Below, piece by piece: positions 1-8,609 of a stretch of DNA of 64,000 nucleotides. Both the position numbers and the translations under genes were made by a program. Position 1 is the first letter of the stretch, and every line of letters starts with the position of its first letter. Location of the stretch: contig CAVRAV010000001.1 of NCBI GenBank assembly GCA_963719165.1, positions 1,364,001 through 1,428,000 on the forward strand, written 5' to 3'. Below the pieces are notes generated by a model. The model saw nothing but the letters and a program-made list of their open reading frames with translations, was not told the origin of the DNA and did no database searches. The stretch is from JAOUEA01 sp963719165. Its GTDB lineage: Bacteria > Actinomycetota > UBA4738 > HRBIN12.

Positions 1-1255
1 GGACCTCCCACAGGATCTTCCCCGTGACGCGGTCGACCTCGAGCACGCGGCCGGCAGCCGTGGTGAAGAACACCCGGTTGCCGTAGAGGGCGGGCGTGGA
101 CCAGCTGCCCCCCGCTCCCTCGAACCCGATCTGGCGCGCCGGGATGCTCCACACCACGGGGTCGTCGGGGCGCGACGGATCGAGCTTCATCAGCTGGCCG
201 ACGTCGCGGGAGCGTTCGTTGAACCGCTGGTACTCGCTCGCGACGTACAGGTATCCCTGCTGGTCGATCACGACCGTGGCGTCCGTATCGTCGCCGGTCC
301 AGAAGCGGAACACCTGGTGGTAGTCGGACCCGCCGGCGAGCAATCCCGAGATGTCCCACCCCTGGACGAGGCCCCCCGAGTTCGCGAAGTACACGACGCC
401 GTCCCGGAACGCCACAGAGCTCTCGATCGAGACCTCTCGGTCCCCCAGGTCGGACAGGAGCTGGTCATCGAAGCCGGCGATCGTGGCGACCACCTTCGGG
501 TGGACCTGGACGAGTCCTTGCGCGTCGTAGCCGCGATGGAGCCGGATCACGTAGAACCAGCCGTTCTCGCCGCCCTCCAGCAGGTAGTCGCCGACGACGA
601 GCGGCGCCCCGTCCCAGTCGTTGTTGCGGAGCGGATCGGGCGCAGACGTGTCGGCGTTCAACTCCCACAGCACCTCCGGGGCGGACCGGTCCAGCGCGAT
701 CACCCGGAGGTAGTTGTCCCTCGAGCCCCCGTAGTAGAGGGGGTACCCATCGGGATCCGAGGTCGCCGAACCCTTCGCGAGGTCACGCGTCACCAGGTCG
801 GGCCTCGTGGGCTGACCCGTCCGCCCGTCAAGGAAGTGGTACTTCCCGTCGTAGGCGCCCTCGCGCACCTCGACGCCGCCCCCCGGAGACTGGATCACGT
901 TGGGCTGCCCGGTCCATCCGGTGCCGCACCATTCGCTCGATTCCAGGCCCACGATCGACGTGCTGCACAGCTTGTTCTGGGGCTCCCGCCAGCGGATCAC
1001 CGGGTGGTCCGGCACCGGGCCCTCGCCGTAGTACGAGCGTGAGAGGTTCCCTCTGAACGTCGTGAGACCCTGCACCTTCGTGTTCACGGGTCCGGGGGTC
1101 TTCACCGCCCCGCGCGGCGGAAGCGACGCTCCCCCGGCCGAACCCGCCGATGGCCGGACCATCGCGAATCCCACCCCCGCCACCAACACCGCGGCCACCA
1201 CCCCGAGGATGAGTGCCACGGTGGAGCGGGGAAGCGTGGGGAAGCGACCGGCCAT
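1..1255 (-). CDS. Membrane-anchored PQQ-like beta-propeller protein (3' end outside window)
   Basis: The visible 418 codons start with a short basic segment and one hydrophobic helix (about residues 11-33), so the protein is probably an uncleaved signal anchor with an extracytoplasmic body. The body reads as PQQ/BamB-like propeller blades: repeated hydrophobic strands such as GNRVFFTTAAGRVLEVD and VVYFANSGGLVQGWD, closing with TGKILWEV at the window edge. The start at 1255 (MAGRF) is chosen over the ATG at 1264 because a TAGGAT box lies 7 nt upstream, as for several genes here; the 1264 ATG would leave only the GAGGGG inside a repeat as ribosome site. Ligand and function are not identifiable from sequence. 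Some family members are PQQ dehydrogenases, but a catalytic assignment cannot be made. Confidence 0.75.
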   Translation of the reverse strand, partial: MAGRFPTLPRSTVALILGVVAAVLVAGVGFAMVRPSAGSAGGASLPPRGAVKTPGPVNTKVQGLTTFRGNLSRSYYGEGPVPDHPVIRWREPQNKLCSTSIVGLESSEWCGTGWTGQPNVIQSPGGGVEVREGAYDGKYHFLDGRTGQPTRPDLVTRDLAKGSATSDPDGYPLYYGGSRDNYLRVIALDRSAPEVLWELNADTSAPDPLRNNDWDGAPLVVGDYLLEGGENGWFYVIRLHRGYDAQGLVQVHPKVVATIAGFDDQLLSDLGDREVSIESSVAFRDGVVYFANSGGLVQGWDISGLLAGGSDYHQVFRFWTGDDTDATVVIDQQGYLYVASEYQRFNERSRDVGQLMKLDPSRPDDPVVWSIPARQIGFEGAGGSWSTPALYGNRVFFTTAAGRVLEVDRVTGKILWEV

Positions 1256-1262
1256 GCGTCGC

Positions 1263-1268
1263 ATCCTA
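1263..1268 (-). promoter_or_regulatory. -10 box TAGGAT of the PQQ-like gene, leaderless spacing
   Basis: TAGGAT on the minus strand lies 7 nt before the ATG at 1255. The spacing implies that transcription starts at or very near the start codon. No clear -35 hexamer is seen; the position is occupied by a 14-nt tandem repeat. Confidence 0.45.
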
Positions 1269-1324
1269 ATTCCCCTCGGCTGATTCCCTCGGCTGAATCC
1301 CCTCCGGCCGATTCCCTCCGGCCC
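1269..1324. repeat. Four tandem 14-nt repeats upstream of the PQQ-like gene
   Basis: Copies begin at 1269, 1283, 1297 and 1311 with exact 14-nt spacing. The plus-strand consensus is close to ATTCCCTCSGGCYG. The array abuts the -10 box of the leftward gene and fills its -35 region, which would suit a repeated operator. It could also be neutral slippage. Confidence 0.6.
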
Positions 1325-1343
1325 GTACCCCATGGGAGTCGTC

Positions 1344-2168
1344 TCAGACGGGCTCGCCGGCCGCCCGGTAGGACCCGAGGACCCGCAGGAGCGACGTGTG
1401 AACCGCCACGTCCTCGAGGGCCGACTTCACCTGCGGATCGTCGGCGGCCGCCATGAGGTCGACGTAGAAGACGTACTCGAACGGCTTCCCCCGGCGGGGA
1501 CGGGACTCCAGCTTGTGCAGGTTGATCTCGCGTACCGCGAAGGGCTGGAGCGAGGCGAGGAGCGACCCGGGTTCGTCGGAGACCGCCATCACCAGCGAGG
1601 TCTTGTCGGGCACCCCGAGGTGCGGGTCCGTGCTGCCGACGGCGGCGAACTTCGTAAGGTTCTCCTTTTCCGTCTGGATGCGTTCGGCCAGCACCGCGAG
1701 CCCGAAACGCTTGCCCGCCTCCACGCCGGCCACGGCCGCCTGCGTGGGGTCACCCGTCTCGGCCACCATCCGCGCGGCGCCCGCCGTGTCGCTCACGGGG
1801 ACGGCCTCGATCCCCATCGATGCCAAGAATTCCTCGCATTGTGCGAGCGCCTGCCAGTGAGAATGGGCTCGTCGCACCCCCTCGAGGCGGGCTCCGGGCG
1901 GGCCGAGCAGCGCGTGGTCCACCCGCACCATCACTTCACCCACCACGTTGAGTAGGGCCGTGTGCTGCAAGAGTTCGTACGTCTCGTTCACCGAACCCGC
2001 CTGCGAGTTCTCCAGCGGGACTACGCCGTAGGCGGCCTCCCCGCTCGTGACCCGCGAAAACACCAGCCGCACGGTCTCGCACGGCATGGGGTCGGCGTCG
2101 GGGAAGAGCGCGCGGACGGCTCGCTCGCTGTAGGCGCCCGGCTCCCCCTGGTAGGCAACGTCACTCAT
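1344..2168 (-). CDS. pheA: Prephenate dehydratase (PDT domain plus ACT domain)
   Basis: Monofunctional prephenate dehydratase of 274 aa, converting prephenate to phenylpyruvate in phenylalanine synthesis. The PDT domain (about 3-180) opens with YQGEPGAYSERA and includes the substrate-binding VPLENSQAG. The ACT domain (about 190-260) has the effector motifs GSLL and LESRP typical of phenylalanine feedback control. The catalytic TRF motif of most family members reads TKF here (NLTKFAAVG), a conservative but unusual change. Start at ATG 2168 is chosen because the domain begins at once and a TAGGCT box lies 8 nt upstream; a longer open frame to 2387 adds only low-complexity sequence. Confidence 0.93.
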   Translation of the reverse strand: MSDVAYQGEPGAYSERAVRALFPDADPMPCETVRLVFSRVTSGEAAYGVVPLENSQAGSVNETYELLQHTALLNVVGEVMVRVDHALLGPPGARLEGVRRAHSHWQALAQCEEFLASMGIEAVPVSDTAGAARMVAETGDPTQAAVAGVEAGKRFGLAVLAERIQTEKENLTKFAAVGSTDPHLGVPDKTSLVMAVSDEPGSLLASLQPFAVREINLHKLESRPRRGKPFEYVFYVDLMAAADDPQVKSALEDVAVHTSLLRVLGSYRAAGEPV

Positions 2169-2176
2169 GGCCGCAG

Positions 2177-2182
2177 AGCCTA
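2177..2182 (-). promoter_or_regulatory. -10 box TAGGCT of pheA
   Basis: TAGGCT (minus strand) lies 8 nt before the pheA ATG, the same arrangement seen at several other genes in this window. No -35 hexamer or Shine-Dalgarno sequence is obvious. Confidence 0.4.
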
Positions 2183-2257
2183 GCAGCGGCCCCGATCCAC
2201 CCTTGTCCCCAAGGAAAGGAGGCTGGGGAGGCTGGGCCCGATGATACGCTTCGATGG

Positions 2258-4327
2258 TTGGCGCGGTCCGGGGCGGCTCCGCCGCCCGGAGTTCCCCCGG
2301 CGCCATCCCAGCCGATGGAGATACCCACCCGCGCCGAGATGCCCGAGCACGCCCAGCCGACCCCTGCCGGGGACGACGCTCGCGCACAGAGGCGGCGGCG
2401 CTGGCCTCGCCGGGCGGGCTGGCTCCTCGCCATCCTCGCCGCGCTCGTGCTGGTGCTGGGAGCCCTCACCCTGGTGGCGTCCCTCGGGGTGCGATCGGAC
2501 CTCAAACGGGGAGCCGACGAGCTCAAGGCGGGGAAACGGTCGCTCGCCGACGGCGACCTCGCACGTGCGACCGACGCGTTCGCCGGCGCAGGGGCCACCT
2601 TCGCGACGGCTGAGGACCGGGCCTCGGGCGGCCTGGCCCGCGCCATGCGCGTCGTGCCTATCTTGGGCCGCAACCTGGACGTGGCGGCGGGGACCGCGAC
2701 CGCGGGGCGAGAGCTCTCGTTGGCGGGATCCCAGCTGGCCGGTGCGGTCGACGGGCTCCCCCACGGCATCGGGTCGCTCGCTCCTCGGGACGGGACGATC
2801 CCCGTCGCCGCGATCGCCTCGCTCACCGAAGAGGTCGCTGCGGCCGGAGCTCACGCCGAGGCCGCGCTCGCTGCGATCGACGCCACCCCTTCCACGCTTC
2901 TCGCAGGTCCCGTTGCGAACGCGCGTCTGGACGCGCGCCAACAGGTGGTCGAGGCTGCAACGTCCCTGCGCTCGGCCTCGGAACTGTTGGGGGCGTTCCC
3001 GGCGTTCGCGGGCGCGGACGGGCCGCGCCACTACCTCCTCGTGGCGGAGAGCCCGGCGGAGCAGCGAGGGACCGGAGGGATCTGGGGCGCGTTCGCGATC
3101 CTCACCGCCGACGCCGGCCGTATCTCCGTCTCGCCGTTCCACGGCGTCCTCACCCTGCCGCAGTTGCGCCCCGACCAGGTCCCCGCCCCCAACCCGGACT
3201 ACCGCAGGAACTACGACGCCTACGGCGGGGCCGGATCATTCCGCGATCTCAACATGACCCCCGACTTCCCCTCGGCTGCGCGCGCTGCGCTGTCGAACTA
3301 CCTCGTGAGCACCGGCACGAAACTCGACGGCGTCATCAGCGCCGACCCATTCGCGCTCCAGGAGTTGTTCAAGGTCACCGGGCCGGCCACCATCCCCTCC
3401 CTCGGCGTCACGGTCGATGCCTCCAACCTCGTCGACTTCACCACGAACGAGGCGTACATCCGATTCGCGAACCAGGGGAAGGTACGAAAAGAGGTCCTCG
3501 GCGCGGTGGCGGGAGCCGCGTTCGAGGAGTTCTTGGCCCAGCCGGGTGAGGCGCTCCCCAAGCTGAAGGCCATCGGGCGCGCGGTCGCGAACGGCAACCT
3601 CAAGGTGTTCACCACGGATCCCTCATTCGAACAGGGATTGCGCACGGCCGGTCGGGACGGCGCCCTCGCCACCGCTCCCGGCGAGGATCTCCTGTCGGTG
3701 GTGGTGAACAACGTGGCCGCCAGCAAGATCGACTATTACGTGCGCAGGGCCGTGGACTACGAGGTCCAGCTGGGCGGCAACGGGCAGGGGTTCGCGACCA
3801 CTGATGTCACCCTCCACAACGAAGCGCCCGACACGCCGATCCCGGGCGACGTGATCAACCCGGCCACGCCGGGGTACCGGCGAGGCGATGCGGCAAACCT
3901 GATCACGGTGTCCTGCCCCGGACCGTGCGGGTTGGAAGAGGCCCAACGCGACGGGAAGGACGCTCAGCTGCGCGTCGGATCCGAGCTGGGCCATGCCTGG
4001 TACCAAGACGTCATGGTCGTGCCGGCCGGGACGACGCGAACCCTGCACATGGTCACGTCCCGGAACGACGCCTGGAGCGGGAACGACACGGGTGGATCCT
4101 ATCGGCTGAGGATCCTCCCCCAAACCACGGTCCACCCCACGTCGTTCCGGGCGACGATCCACGCGCCGGGGGGCACGAGGATCAGCTGGACGAGCGAGCC
4201 GATGCAGGTGAACGGCGCGACGGCCGTATGGAGCGGGCAACCGCGAGGACCGGTCACGCTCGAGGTGCGCTTCGGCGCCACGATCCCCTTGAGTTGGTGG
4301 CGGAACCTGATCCGCCCGCTCACCTGA
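2258..4327 (+). CDS. DUF4012 domain protein, membrane-anchored
   Basis: A protein of 689 aa with a basic stretch (QRRRRWPRR), one transmembrane helix at about residues 52-76, and a large extracytoplasmic region. Residues 250-400 match the DUF4012 pattern, including HYLLVAESPAEQRGTGGIWG and the DLNMTPDFP segment. DUF4012 proteins are common in actinobacterial surface and polysaccharide loci, but their activity is unknown. The start is uncertain: TTG at 2258 gives the longest frame, with ATG alternatives at 2315 and 2339, and none has a convincing ribosome site. It is divergent from pheA, sharing about 90 bp of upstream sequence. Confidence 0.85.
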   Translation: MARSGAAPPPGVPPAPSQPMEIPTRAEMPEHAQPTPAGDDARAQRRRRWPRRAGWLLAILAALVLVLGALTLVASLGVRSDLKRGADELKAGKRSLADGDLARATDAFAGAGATFATAEDRASGGLARAMRVVPILGRNLDVAAGTATAGRELSLAGSQLAGAVDGLPHGIGSLAPRDGTIPVAAIASLTEEVAAAGAHAEAALAAIDATPSTLLAGPVANARLDARQQVVEAATSLRSASELLGAFPAFAGADGPRHYLLVAESPAEQRGTGGIWGAFAILTADAGRISVSPFHGVLTLPQLRPDQVPAPNPDYRRNYDAYGGAGSFRDLNMTPDFPSAARAALSNYLVSTGTKLDGVISADPFALQELFKVTGPATIPSLGVTVDASNLVDFTTNEAYIRFANQGKVRKEVLGAVAGAAFEEFLAQPGEALPKLKAIGRAVANGNLKVFTTDPSFEQGLRTAGRDGALATAPGEDLLSVVVNNVAASKIDYYVRRAVDYEVQLGGNGQGFATTDVTLHNEAPDTPIPGDVINPATPGYRRGDAANLITVSCPGPCGLEEAQRDGKDAQLRVGSELGHAWYQDVMVVPAGTTRTLHMVTSRNDAWSGNDTGGSYRLRILPQTTVHPTSFRATIHAPGGTRISWTSEPMQVNGATAVWSGQPRGPVTLEVRFGATIPLSWWRNLIRPLT

Positions 4328-4365
4328 GGTCCACCCCGCGAGAGTCCCGAGCCCGGCATGCAGAA

Positions 4366-4388
4366 GCGCCCCGGGTTCGCCGGGGCGC
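4366..4388. terminator. Hairpin between convergent genes
   Basis: Perfect 9-bp stem (GCGCCCCGG at 4366-4374, CCGGGGCGC at 4380-4388) with loop GTTCG. It sits between the DUF4012 gene and the leftward small gene ending at 4420, so it can serve both. The plus-strand downstream side is only weakly T-rich. Confidence 0.6.
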
Positions 4389-4419
4389 CTCAACTCTTCG
4401 TTTCCGCTGGTCGTTGCGG

Positions 4420-4656
4420 CTACGCCTGGCTTGCTGAGCGACGCCGGGCGAGGAGGAGCGCACCCAGGCCGACCACCAACAGCACCACCGCGACGATCGC
4501 GGCCATTGAGACGTTCCCGCCCGTGAAGGCCGTACCGCCGCCGTTCCCCTTGACCACCGTGGTGGGGGGTGGAGCGGTGGAATAGGCCAGGGCGGAGCCC
4601 GCCAGCGTGGTCACGAGCGCCATGGCACCCGCGAACACTGCGGCCATCCTCTTCAT
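4420..4656 (-). CDS. Small secreted protein with LAXTG-like C-terminal sorting signal
   Basis: 78 aa. An N-terminal signal peptide (MKRMAAVFAGAMALVTTLAGSALA, shown here only to mark the AxA cleavage site near residue 24) is followed by about 20 residues of exposed sequence rich in T, P and G. The C-terminus then reads TAFTGG, a hydrophobic helix and a basic tail ARRR. That order (pentapeptide, helix, basic tail) is the layout of sortase substrates, and TAFTG resembles the LAXTG motif of class E sortases in Actinobacteria. The alternative is a simple one-helix membrane protein. A GAAGGGAA ribosome site precedes ATG 4656. No sortase gene is in this window. Confidence 0.72.
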   Translation of the reverse strand: MKRMAAVFAGAMALVTTLAGSALAYSTAPPPTTVVKGNGGGTAFTGGNVSMAAIVAVVLLVVGLGALLLARRRSASQA

Positions 4657-4683
4657 CGCCGTTCCCTTCTGTCGCCCTGACGT

Positions 4684-4701
4684 CGTACGGATCCCCGTAC
4701 G
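4684..4701. promoter_or_regulatory. Inverted repeat upstream of the small secreted gene
   Basis: CGTACGG at 4684-4690 and CCGTACG at 4695-4701 form perfect 7-bp arms around ATCC, 28 bp before the ATG at 4656. Position and symmetry suit a repressor or activator site. The CGTACG core also occurs in the palindrome upstream of the Flp pilin gene. Confidence 0.4.
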
Positions 4702-4841
4702 TGTCCTACGAACTACCGACGAGATGATAGGGCGTTCGGGCTACGCGTAGCAACTAGCCGAAGGACCAATATCTGGCATCCGCCCTTCGGACCGCTGGTC
4801 AAACGCTTCAGTTCCCTGGTCACGGGGTCGATACCCTTGAG

Positions 4842-5036
4842 GTGAAGCTCCGCGCGTCCACGATCGATCGCATCGAAAAGGCCTTTGCCGAGGCCGTTGC
4901 TTCTGGGGACTACGACGCTGCCGACGGTTGGCTAACCACGGCACGCTACGTCACAGAGCGGGCCCACCCGAAGCGTCGGGTCGCCGGGATCCGACGCCGC
5001 CCAGGGCGGGTTCGCGTCCTCGACGCTCCTCAGTAG
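4842..5036 (+). CDS. Small hypothetical protein, 64 aa
   Basis: No family recognised. The first 45 residues look like two amphipathic helices (IDRIEKAFAEAVASGDYDAA, then a W and a TARYVTERA segment), a pattern seen in TPR-like hairpins, followed by an Arg-rich tail. GTG start at 4842 has a TACCCT box 4 nt upstream and no Shine-Dalgarno sequence. The 3' end overlaps the end of the convergent sugar-transferase gene by 7 bp. Codon choice is less GC-biased at third positions than in neighbours, so it may be a real small gene or a chance frame. Confidence 0.4.
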   Translation: MKLRASTIDRIEKAFAEAVASGDYDAADGWLTTARYVTERAHPKRRVAGIRRRPGRVRVLDAPQ

Positions 5037-6484
5037 GCGCCGCGGCGCGACAGCAGCACCGGGACGGTCTTCACGAGGATGTACAGGTCGTAGGCGAGCG
5101 ACCAGTTCTCGACGTAGAAGAGATCGAGGCGGACGCAGTCGTCGAAGGACAGGTCGCTGCGGCCGCTGACCTGCCAGAGCCCGCTGATGCCGGGCGGGAC
5201 CTCAAGCCGATCGAATTGCCAGTCCTCGTAGCGGTTGACCTCTTGGGGCAGCGGGGGGCGCGGGCCGACGAGGCTCATCTGGCCGCGGATCACGTTGAAC
5301 AGCTGCGGCAGTTCGTCGAGGCTCCATCGGCGGAGGAAGCGCCCCACCGGCGTCACCCGGGGGTCGCGCGGCAGTTTGAACATCAGGTCGTTCACCCCGT
5401 GCTGGGCTCGGAGGCCCTCCACCATCGAGTCGGCGCCGACGCGCATCGTGCGGAACTTCAACATCGTGAACGGCCGTCCACGCTGGCCCACCCGCGTGGC
5501 TCGGTACAGGGCGGGACCCGGGGACGTGAGACGCACGGCCAGCGCCACGAGGGCGAGCACCGGCGACAGGACGACCGCGATCGCGCTCGCGACGACGACA
5601 TCGAACAGGCGCTTCACGACGGCCTGCGTCCCGCTCAGGCGCACCGGACGCAGGGACAGCGCCGTGACCCCCCCGAGTGATTGCACCGCAACACGGGAGG
5701 AGAGCACCTCGGGCAGCGTCGCCGTGATCCGGACCTCGACCCCTTCGAGACGGACCGCCTTCGCGACGTGGCCCATCTCCTGCCCTGAGAGCGCGGAGGA
5801 TGCCACGAACACGCATTCGGCGCCCACCTCGCGGATGACGTCGCGCAGCTGCGAGACCGAGCCGAGCACCGGGAAGTTCGGTCCCTTCGCGTCCGGACCG
5901 TCCGCTCCGGTCGCGACCATCCCGATGGGGCGGAACCCGAAGGACGGGAGCTGCATGAGTTCCACCAGGTGCTCCGCCTCCTCGTTCGTGCCGACCACGA
6001 GCGTTGGGAAGGCGAGGGATCCGTCGCGTCGACCTCGGCCGATCCGCTTGTGCCACAGGCGTCGGGACGCGAGCGCCGCCAAGATCGCGAGCGCCCAGGA
6101 CGCGGCGAGCCACTGTCGCGAGTAGTCGGTCTTGGACGCGAACGCCAGGGCGAGGACCGCGAACAACCCCATGGAAACCGCCAGGATGATCCGGCGGAAC
6201 TCCTCGGCGGGCGTGTACCGGTAGGCGTCGTACAGGTGGAACGCCTGGTAAGCGACCACCATCACCACCGGTGTGCCCAGAAGCACCCACAGGAAATACG
6301 GCTGAGGAGATCGGAACCCGAAGCGCAGCCAATAGGCGGCCAGCAGCGCGGCGCCGATGGACAGAGCGTCCGTGAGGGCGACGGCTCGATACAGGCGACG
6401 ATAGGCGGCCCGCGTGGAGGGGCCGGCGACCGCTCCCGTGATCTCCGTCCGCGGCGCAGCGCCTTGCTCAGCGTCACCGAGCAT
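5030..6484 (-). CDS. Undecaprenyl-phosphate sugar phosphotransferase (exopolysaccharide initiating enzyme)
   Basis: 484 aa of the WcaJ/WbaP polyisoprenyl-phosphate hexose-1-phosphate transferase type, which moves a sugar phosphate from a UDP-sugar to undecaprenyl phosphate and starts glycan repeat-unit assembly. It has four N-terminal membrane helices, a nucleotide-binding-like middle domain (LVVGTNEEAEHLVELM), a further helix and a C-terminal bacterial sugar transferase domain with LKFRTM, SLDELPQLFNVIRGQMSLVG and PGISGLWQVSGRSDL. Start ATG 6484 has a GAGGA site. An upstream in-frame ATG at 6610 lies inside a hairpin and adds unstructured residues, so it is disfavoured. It probably initiates the glycan built by the genes at 16.7-31.4 kb. 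Confidence 0.9.
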   Translation of the reverse strand: MLGDAEQGAAPRTEITGAVAGPSTRAAYRRLYRAVALTDALSIGAALLAAYWLRFGFRSPQPYFLWVLLGTPVVMVVAYQAFHLYDAYRYTPAEEFRRIILAVSMGLFAVLALAFASKTDYSRQWLAASWALAILAALASRRLWHKRIGRGRRDGSLAFPTLVVGTNEEAEHLVELMQLPSFGFRPIGMVATGADGPDAKGPNFPVLGSVSQLRDVIREVGAECVFVASSALSGQEMGHVAKAVRLEGVEVRITATLPEVLSSRVAVQSLGGVTALSLRPVRLSGTQAVVKRLFDVVVASAIAVVLSPVLALVALAVRLTSPGPALYRATRVGQRGRPFTMLKFRTMRVGADSMVEGLRAQHGVNDLMFKLPRDPRVTPVGRFLRRWSLDELPQLFNVIRGQMSLVGPRPPLPQEVNRYEDWQFDRLEVPPGISGLWQVSGRSDLSFDDCVRLDLFYVENWSLAYDLYILVKTVPVLLSRRGAY

Positions 6485-6601
6485 GGCGTCCTCGTAGCGA
6501 CCCTGCAATGCGCGCCTCTCGTCTTGCGCGGCCGGTACCGGGGAAGGCAACGAGCCTCCGGGCGACGACCCTGTGCGGTGACGATAGCGGGTTGGCCCGC
6601 C

Positions 6602-6625
6602 CGATGCCATCTGAAGATGGCATCG
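6602..6625 (-). terminator. Hairpin after the tad operon
   Basis: Perfect 10-bp stem: arms CGATGCCATC (6602-6611) and GATGGCATCG (6616-6625), loop TGAA. It lies 43 bp past the tadC stop and before the sugar-transferase gene. No T-run follows on the minus strand, so it may act as an RNA-stabilising end or a weak terminator. Confidence 0.5.
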
Positions 6626-6667
6626 AGCCGAAGAACTCGGCCGTCGGAGGCCGCGGGGCCTCTCGAG

Positions 6668-7603
6668 TTAGCTGAAGCTCTGGAAGATGCGGATGGCGCC
6701 GGGGCCGATGATGACCACGAACAACGCCGGCAACACGCACAGCACGAGCGGGAAGACGATCTTCACGGGGGTCTGCTGGGCCTTCGCCTCGGCTCGCTGC
6801 CGACGCTTGATGCGGAGTTGCTGCGCCTGCGTGCGCAGGACGCTCGCGATCGAAACGCCGAAGACGTCGGCCTGGATCATGGCGAGGGCAAAGGCGTTGA
6901 GCTCGTCCACATCGGTGCGGTCCGCCAGGTGGCGGAACGCGTCCGAGCGCGGCACGCCCAGCTGGATCTCCTGGAGCATCCGCGCGAACTCCGAGGAGAG
7001 GACGCCGGGAACGTTGTGGACGACCTGCGCGATCGCCGCGTTGAGCGACAGCCCCGCCTCGACGCTGATCGTGAGCAGGTCCAGTGTGTCCGAGAGGGTC
7101 CGGAGGATCTCGCGCTGCCTTTCCTCGACCTGTCGGTTCAAGACGGTGTCCGGTACGACGAATCCGACGAAGGTCAGCAGCCCCATGATGACGATGGCGA
7201 TGAACGGCTTCGGGTGCATGATCCCGATCGCAGCCAGGCCGCCGACCACGCCCCCGATGGCGCCGATGACCTTGAACGCCAGCACGCGCTCGGCATCCCA
7301 CCCCAGCGGGCTCCCCGCGACCTGAAGCTTCTTCGTCAATCGCTCACGAGCATCGATCGGGGTGATGCGTCGCGCGATCCTGCCGGCGCGCGCCACGATC
7401 GGGATCATGACACGCGAGCCGAAACTCTCGTTCATGGATCGCTCGCGCAGGTCCACCGGCTGGTCGAGCGAGCCCGATACTTGCGACTCGAGCATGCGCA
7501 CGGCGCGCTTGCGCTCCGATTGCACGCCCTCGAGGGCAACGCCGACGAGCAGGATGGCGAAGAACACGCTGGCGACGGCGAGCACGAGCAAGATCTCAGA
7601 CAT
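6668..7603 (-). CDS. tadC: Tad pilus inner-membrane platform protein TadC
   Basis: 311 aa type II secretion system F-domain protein. A membrane helix at the N-terminus, paired helices around residues 115-150 and a C-terminal helix (VFPLVLCVLPALFVVII) surround the cytoplasmic T2SSF domain, which carries the family signatures LLTISVEAGLSLNAAI and FGVSIASVLRTQAQQLR. It forms the platform on which the TadA ATPase works with TadB. Its ATG overlaps the tadB stop by 8 nt (ATGTCTGA), so the two are translationally coupled. It is the last gene of the operon. Confidence 0.92.
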   Translation of the reverse strand: MSEILLVLAVASVFFAILLVGVALEGVQSERKRAVRMLESQVSGSLDQPVDLRERSMNESFGSRVMIPIVARAGRIARRITPIDARERLTKKLQVAGSPLGWDAERVLAFKVIGAIGGVVGGLAAIGIMHPKPFIAIVIMGLLTFVGFVVPDTVLNRQVEERQREILRTLSDTLDLLTISVEAGLSLNAAIAQVVHNVPGVLSSEFARMLQEIQLGVPRSDAFRHLADRTDVDELNAFALAMIQADVFGVSIASVLRTQAQQLRIKRRQRAEAKAQQTPVKIVFPLVLCVLPALFVVIIGPGAIRIFQSFS

Positions 7604-8609
7604 CGATGTTCACGATCTTTCTCATCCAGGCGACCCCGACGCCGAGCAGGCCCAAAGCGCCGCCCAGCATGAAGAGGCCGATTCGGGTAGTGACGAGGAG
7701 CCCGATGTAGCTGGGGTTGGACAGGAACAAGTAGGTGCCGATCCCGACGGGCAGCAATGCGAGCACCCACGCGGACAGCCGACCCTCGGCGGTGAGGACC
7801 TGGATCTGTCGGCGCATCATCGCCCGCTCGCGCAGCGTGTCGGCCACGTTGTCGAGGATCTCCGCCAGGTTCCCGCCGACCTCGCGCTGGATGTTGACGG
7901 CCAGGACCGCCCAACGGAAGTCATCGCTGCCCACGCGCTCGGCGAGGGCCTCGAGGGCCTCCTCCGTGGGGCGGCCCAGCCGGATCTCGGCCACGACGCG
8001 CTGGAACTCCAGGCAGGCGGGCTGCGGGATCTCCTTGGCGACGGTGTCGAGGGATTGCATGAAGCTGTGACCGGCGCGCAACGAGCTCGCCATGATGGTG
8101 AGGACGTCGGGCAGCTGATCTCGCAACTTCTCCGCGCGCTTCTTCATGGCCGCCCGCAGGAAGAACCATGGTCCCGCGCCGGCAACCCCGCCCACGAGGA
8201 GCGCCATGGAAGGCTTGCGCAGGAGTGCCGCGCCGAGCACGGCCCCCAACAGGGCCGCGCCTACGGAGATCACGACGAACTCCCCGGCACGGATGCTCAT
8301 GCCGGCCGCTTCGAGCTCCGCATCCACGCGCGCGCTGAACCCGCGCGAGTCCGCGAAGCGACGCCCGAACGAGCTCACACGCTCGGGGATCCATCCGGTG
8401 CCGGGGCGGTTGTCCGAGGGCGTCACGGGCTGGGAGTTCGGCCGAGCCACGGAGGCCATGCGCGCCGCCATCTCGCGGTCACTCTTAGCCCTGATCGCCG
8501 TGCCGAACAGCAGCCAGCCGACGACGAACGCGGCCAGGCCCACCAGGGCCACGACCACGATCTGGGCCATCGGACCCGTCCAGAACTCAACCGCGAGCAG
8601 CGCCTGCAT
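7596..8609 (-). CDS. tadB: Tad pilus inner-membrane platform protein TadB
   Basis: 337 aa T2SSF-family protein with an N-terminal helix (residues 13-35), a linker, helices near 105-145 and a C-terminal pair. The F domain has LPDVLTIMASSLRAGHSFMQ and ALAERVGSDDFRWAVLAVNIQREVG. The start ATG overlaps the tadA stop (TGATG, 1 nt shared), indicating coupled translation. With TadC it makes the membrane core of the Flp pilus machine. Confidence 0.92.
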   Translation of the reverse strand: MQALLAVEFWTGPMAQIVVVALVGLAAFVVGWLLFGTAIRAKSDREMAARMASVARPNSQPVTPSDNRPGTGWIPERVSSFGRRFADSRGFSARVDAELEAAGMSIRAGEFVVISVGAALLGAVLGAALLRKPSMALLVGGVAGAGPWFFLRAAMKKRAEKLRDQLPDVLTIMASSLRAGHSFMQSLDTVAKEIPQPACLEFQRVVAEIRLGRPTEEALEALAERVGSDDFRWAVLAVNIQREVGGNLAEILDNVADTLRERAMMRRQIQVLTAEGRLSAWVLALLPVGIGTYLFLSNPSYIGLLVTTRIGLFMLGGALGLLGVGVAWMRKIVNIDV

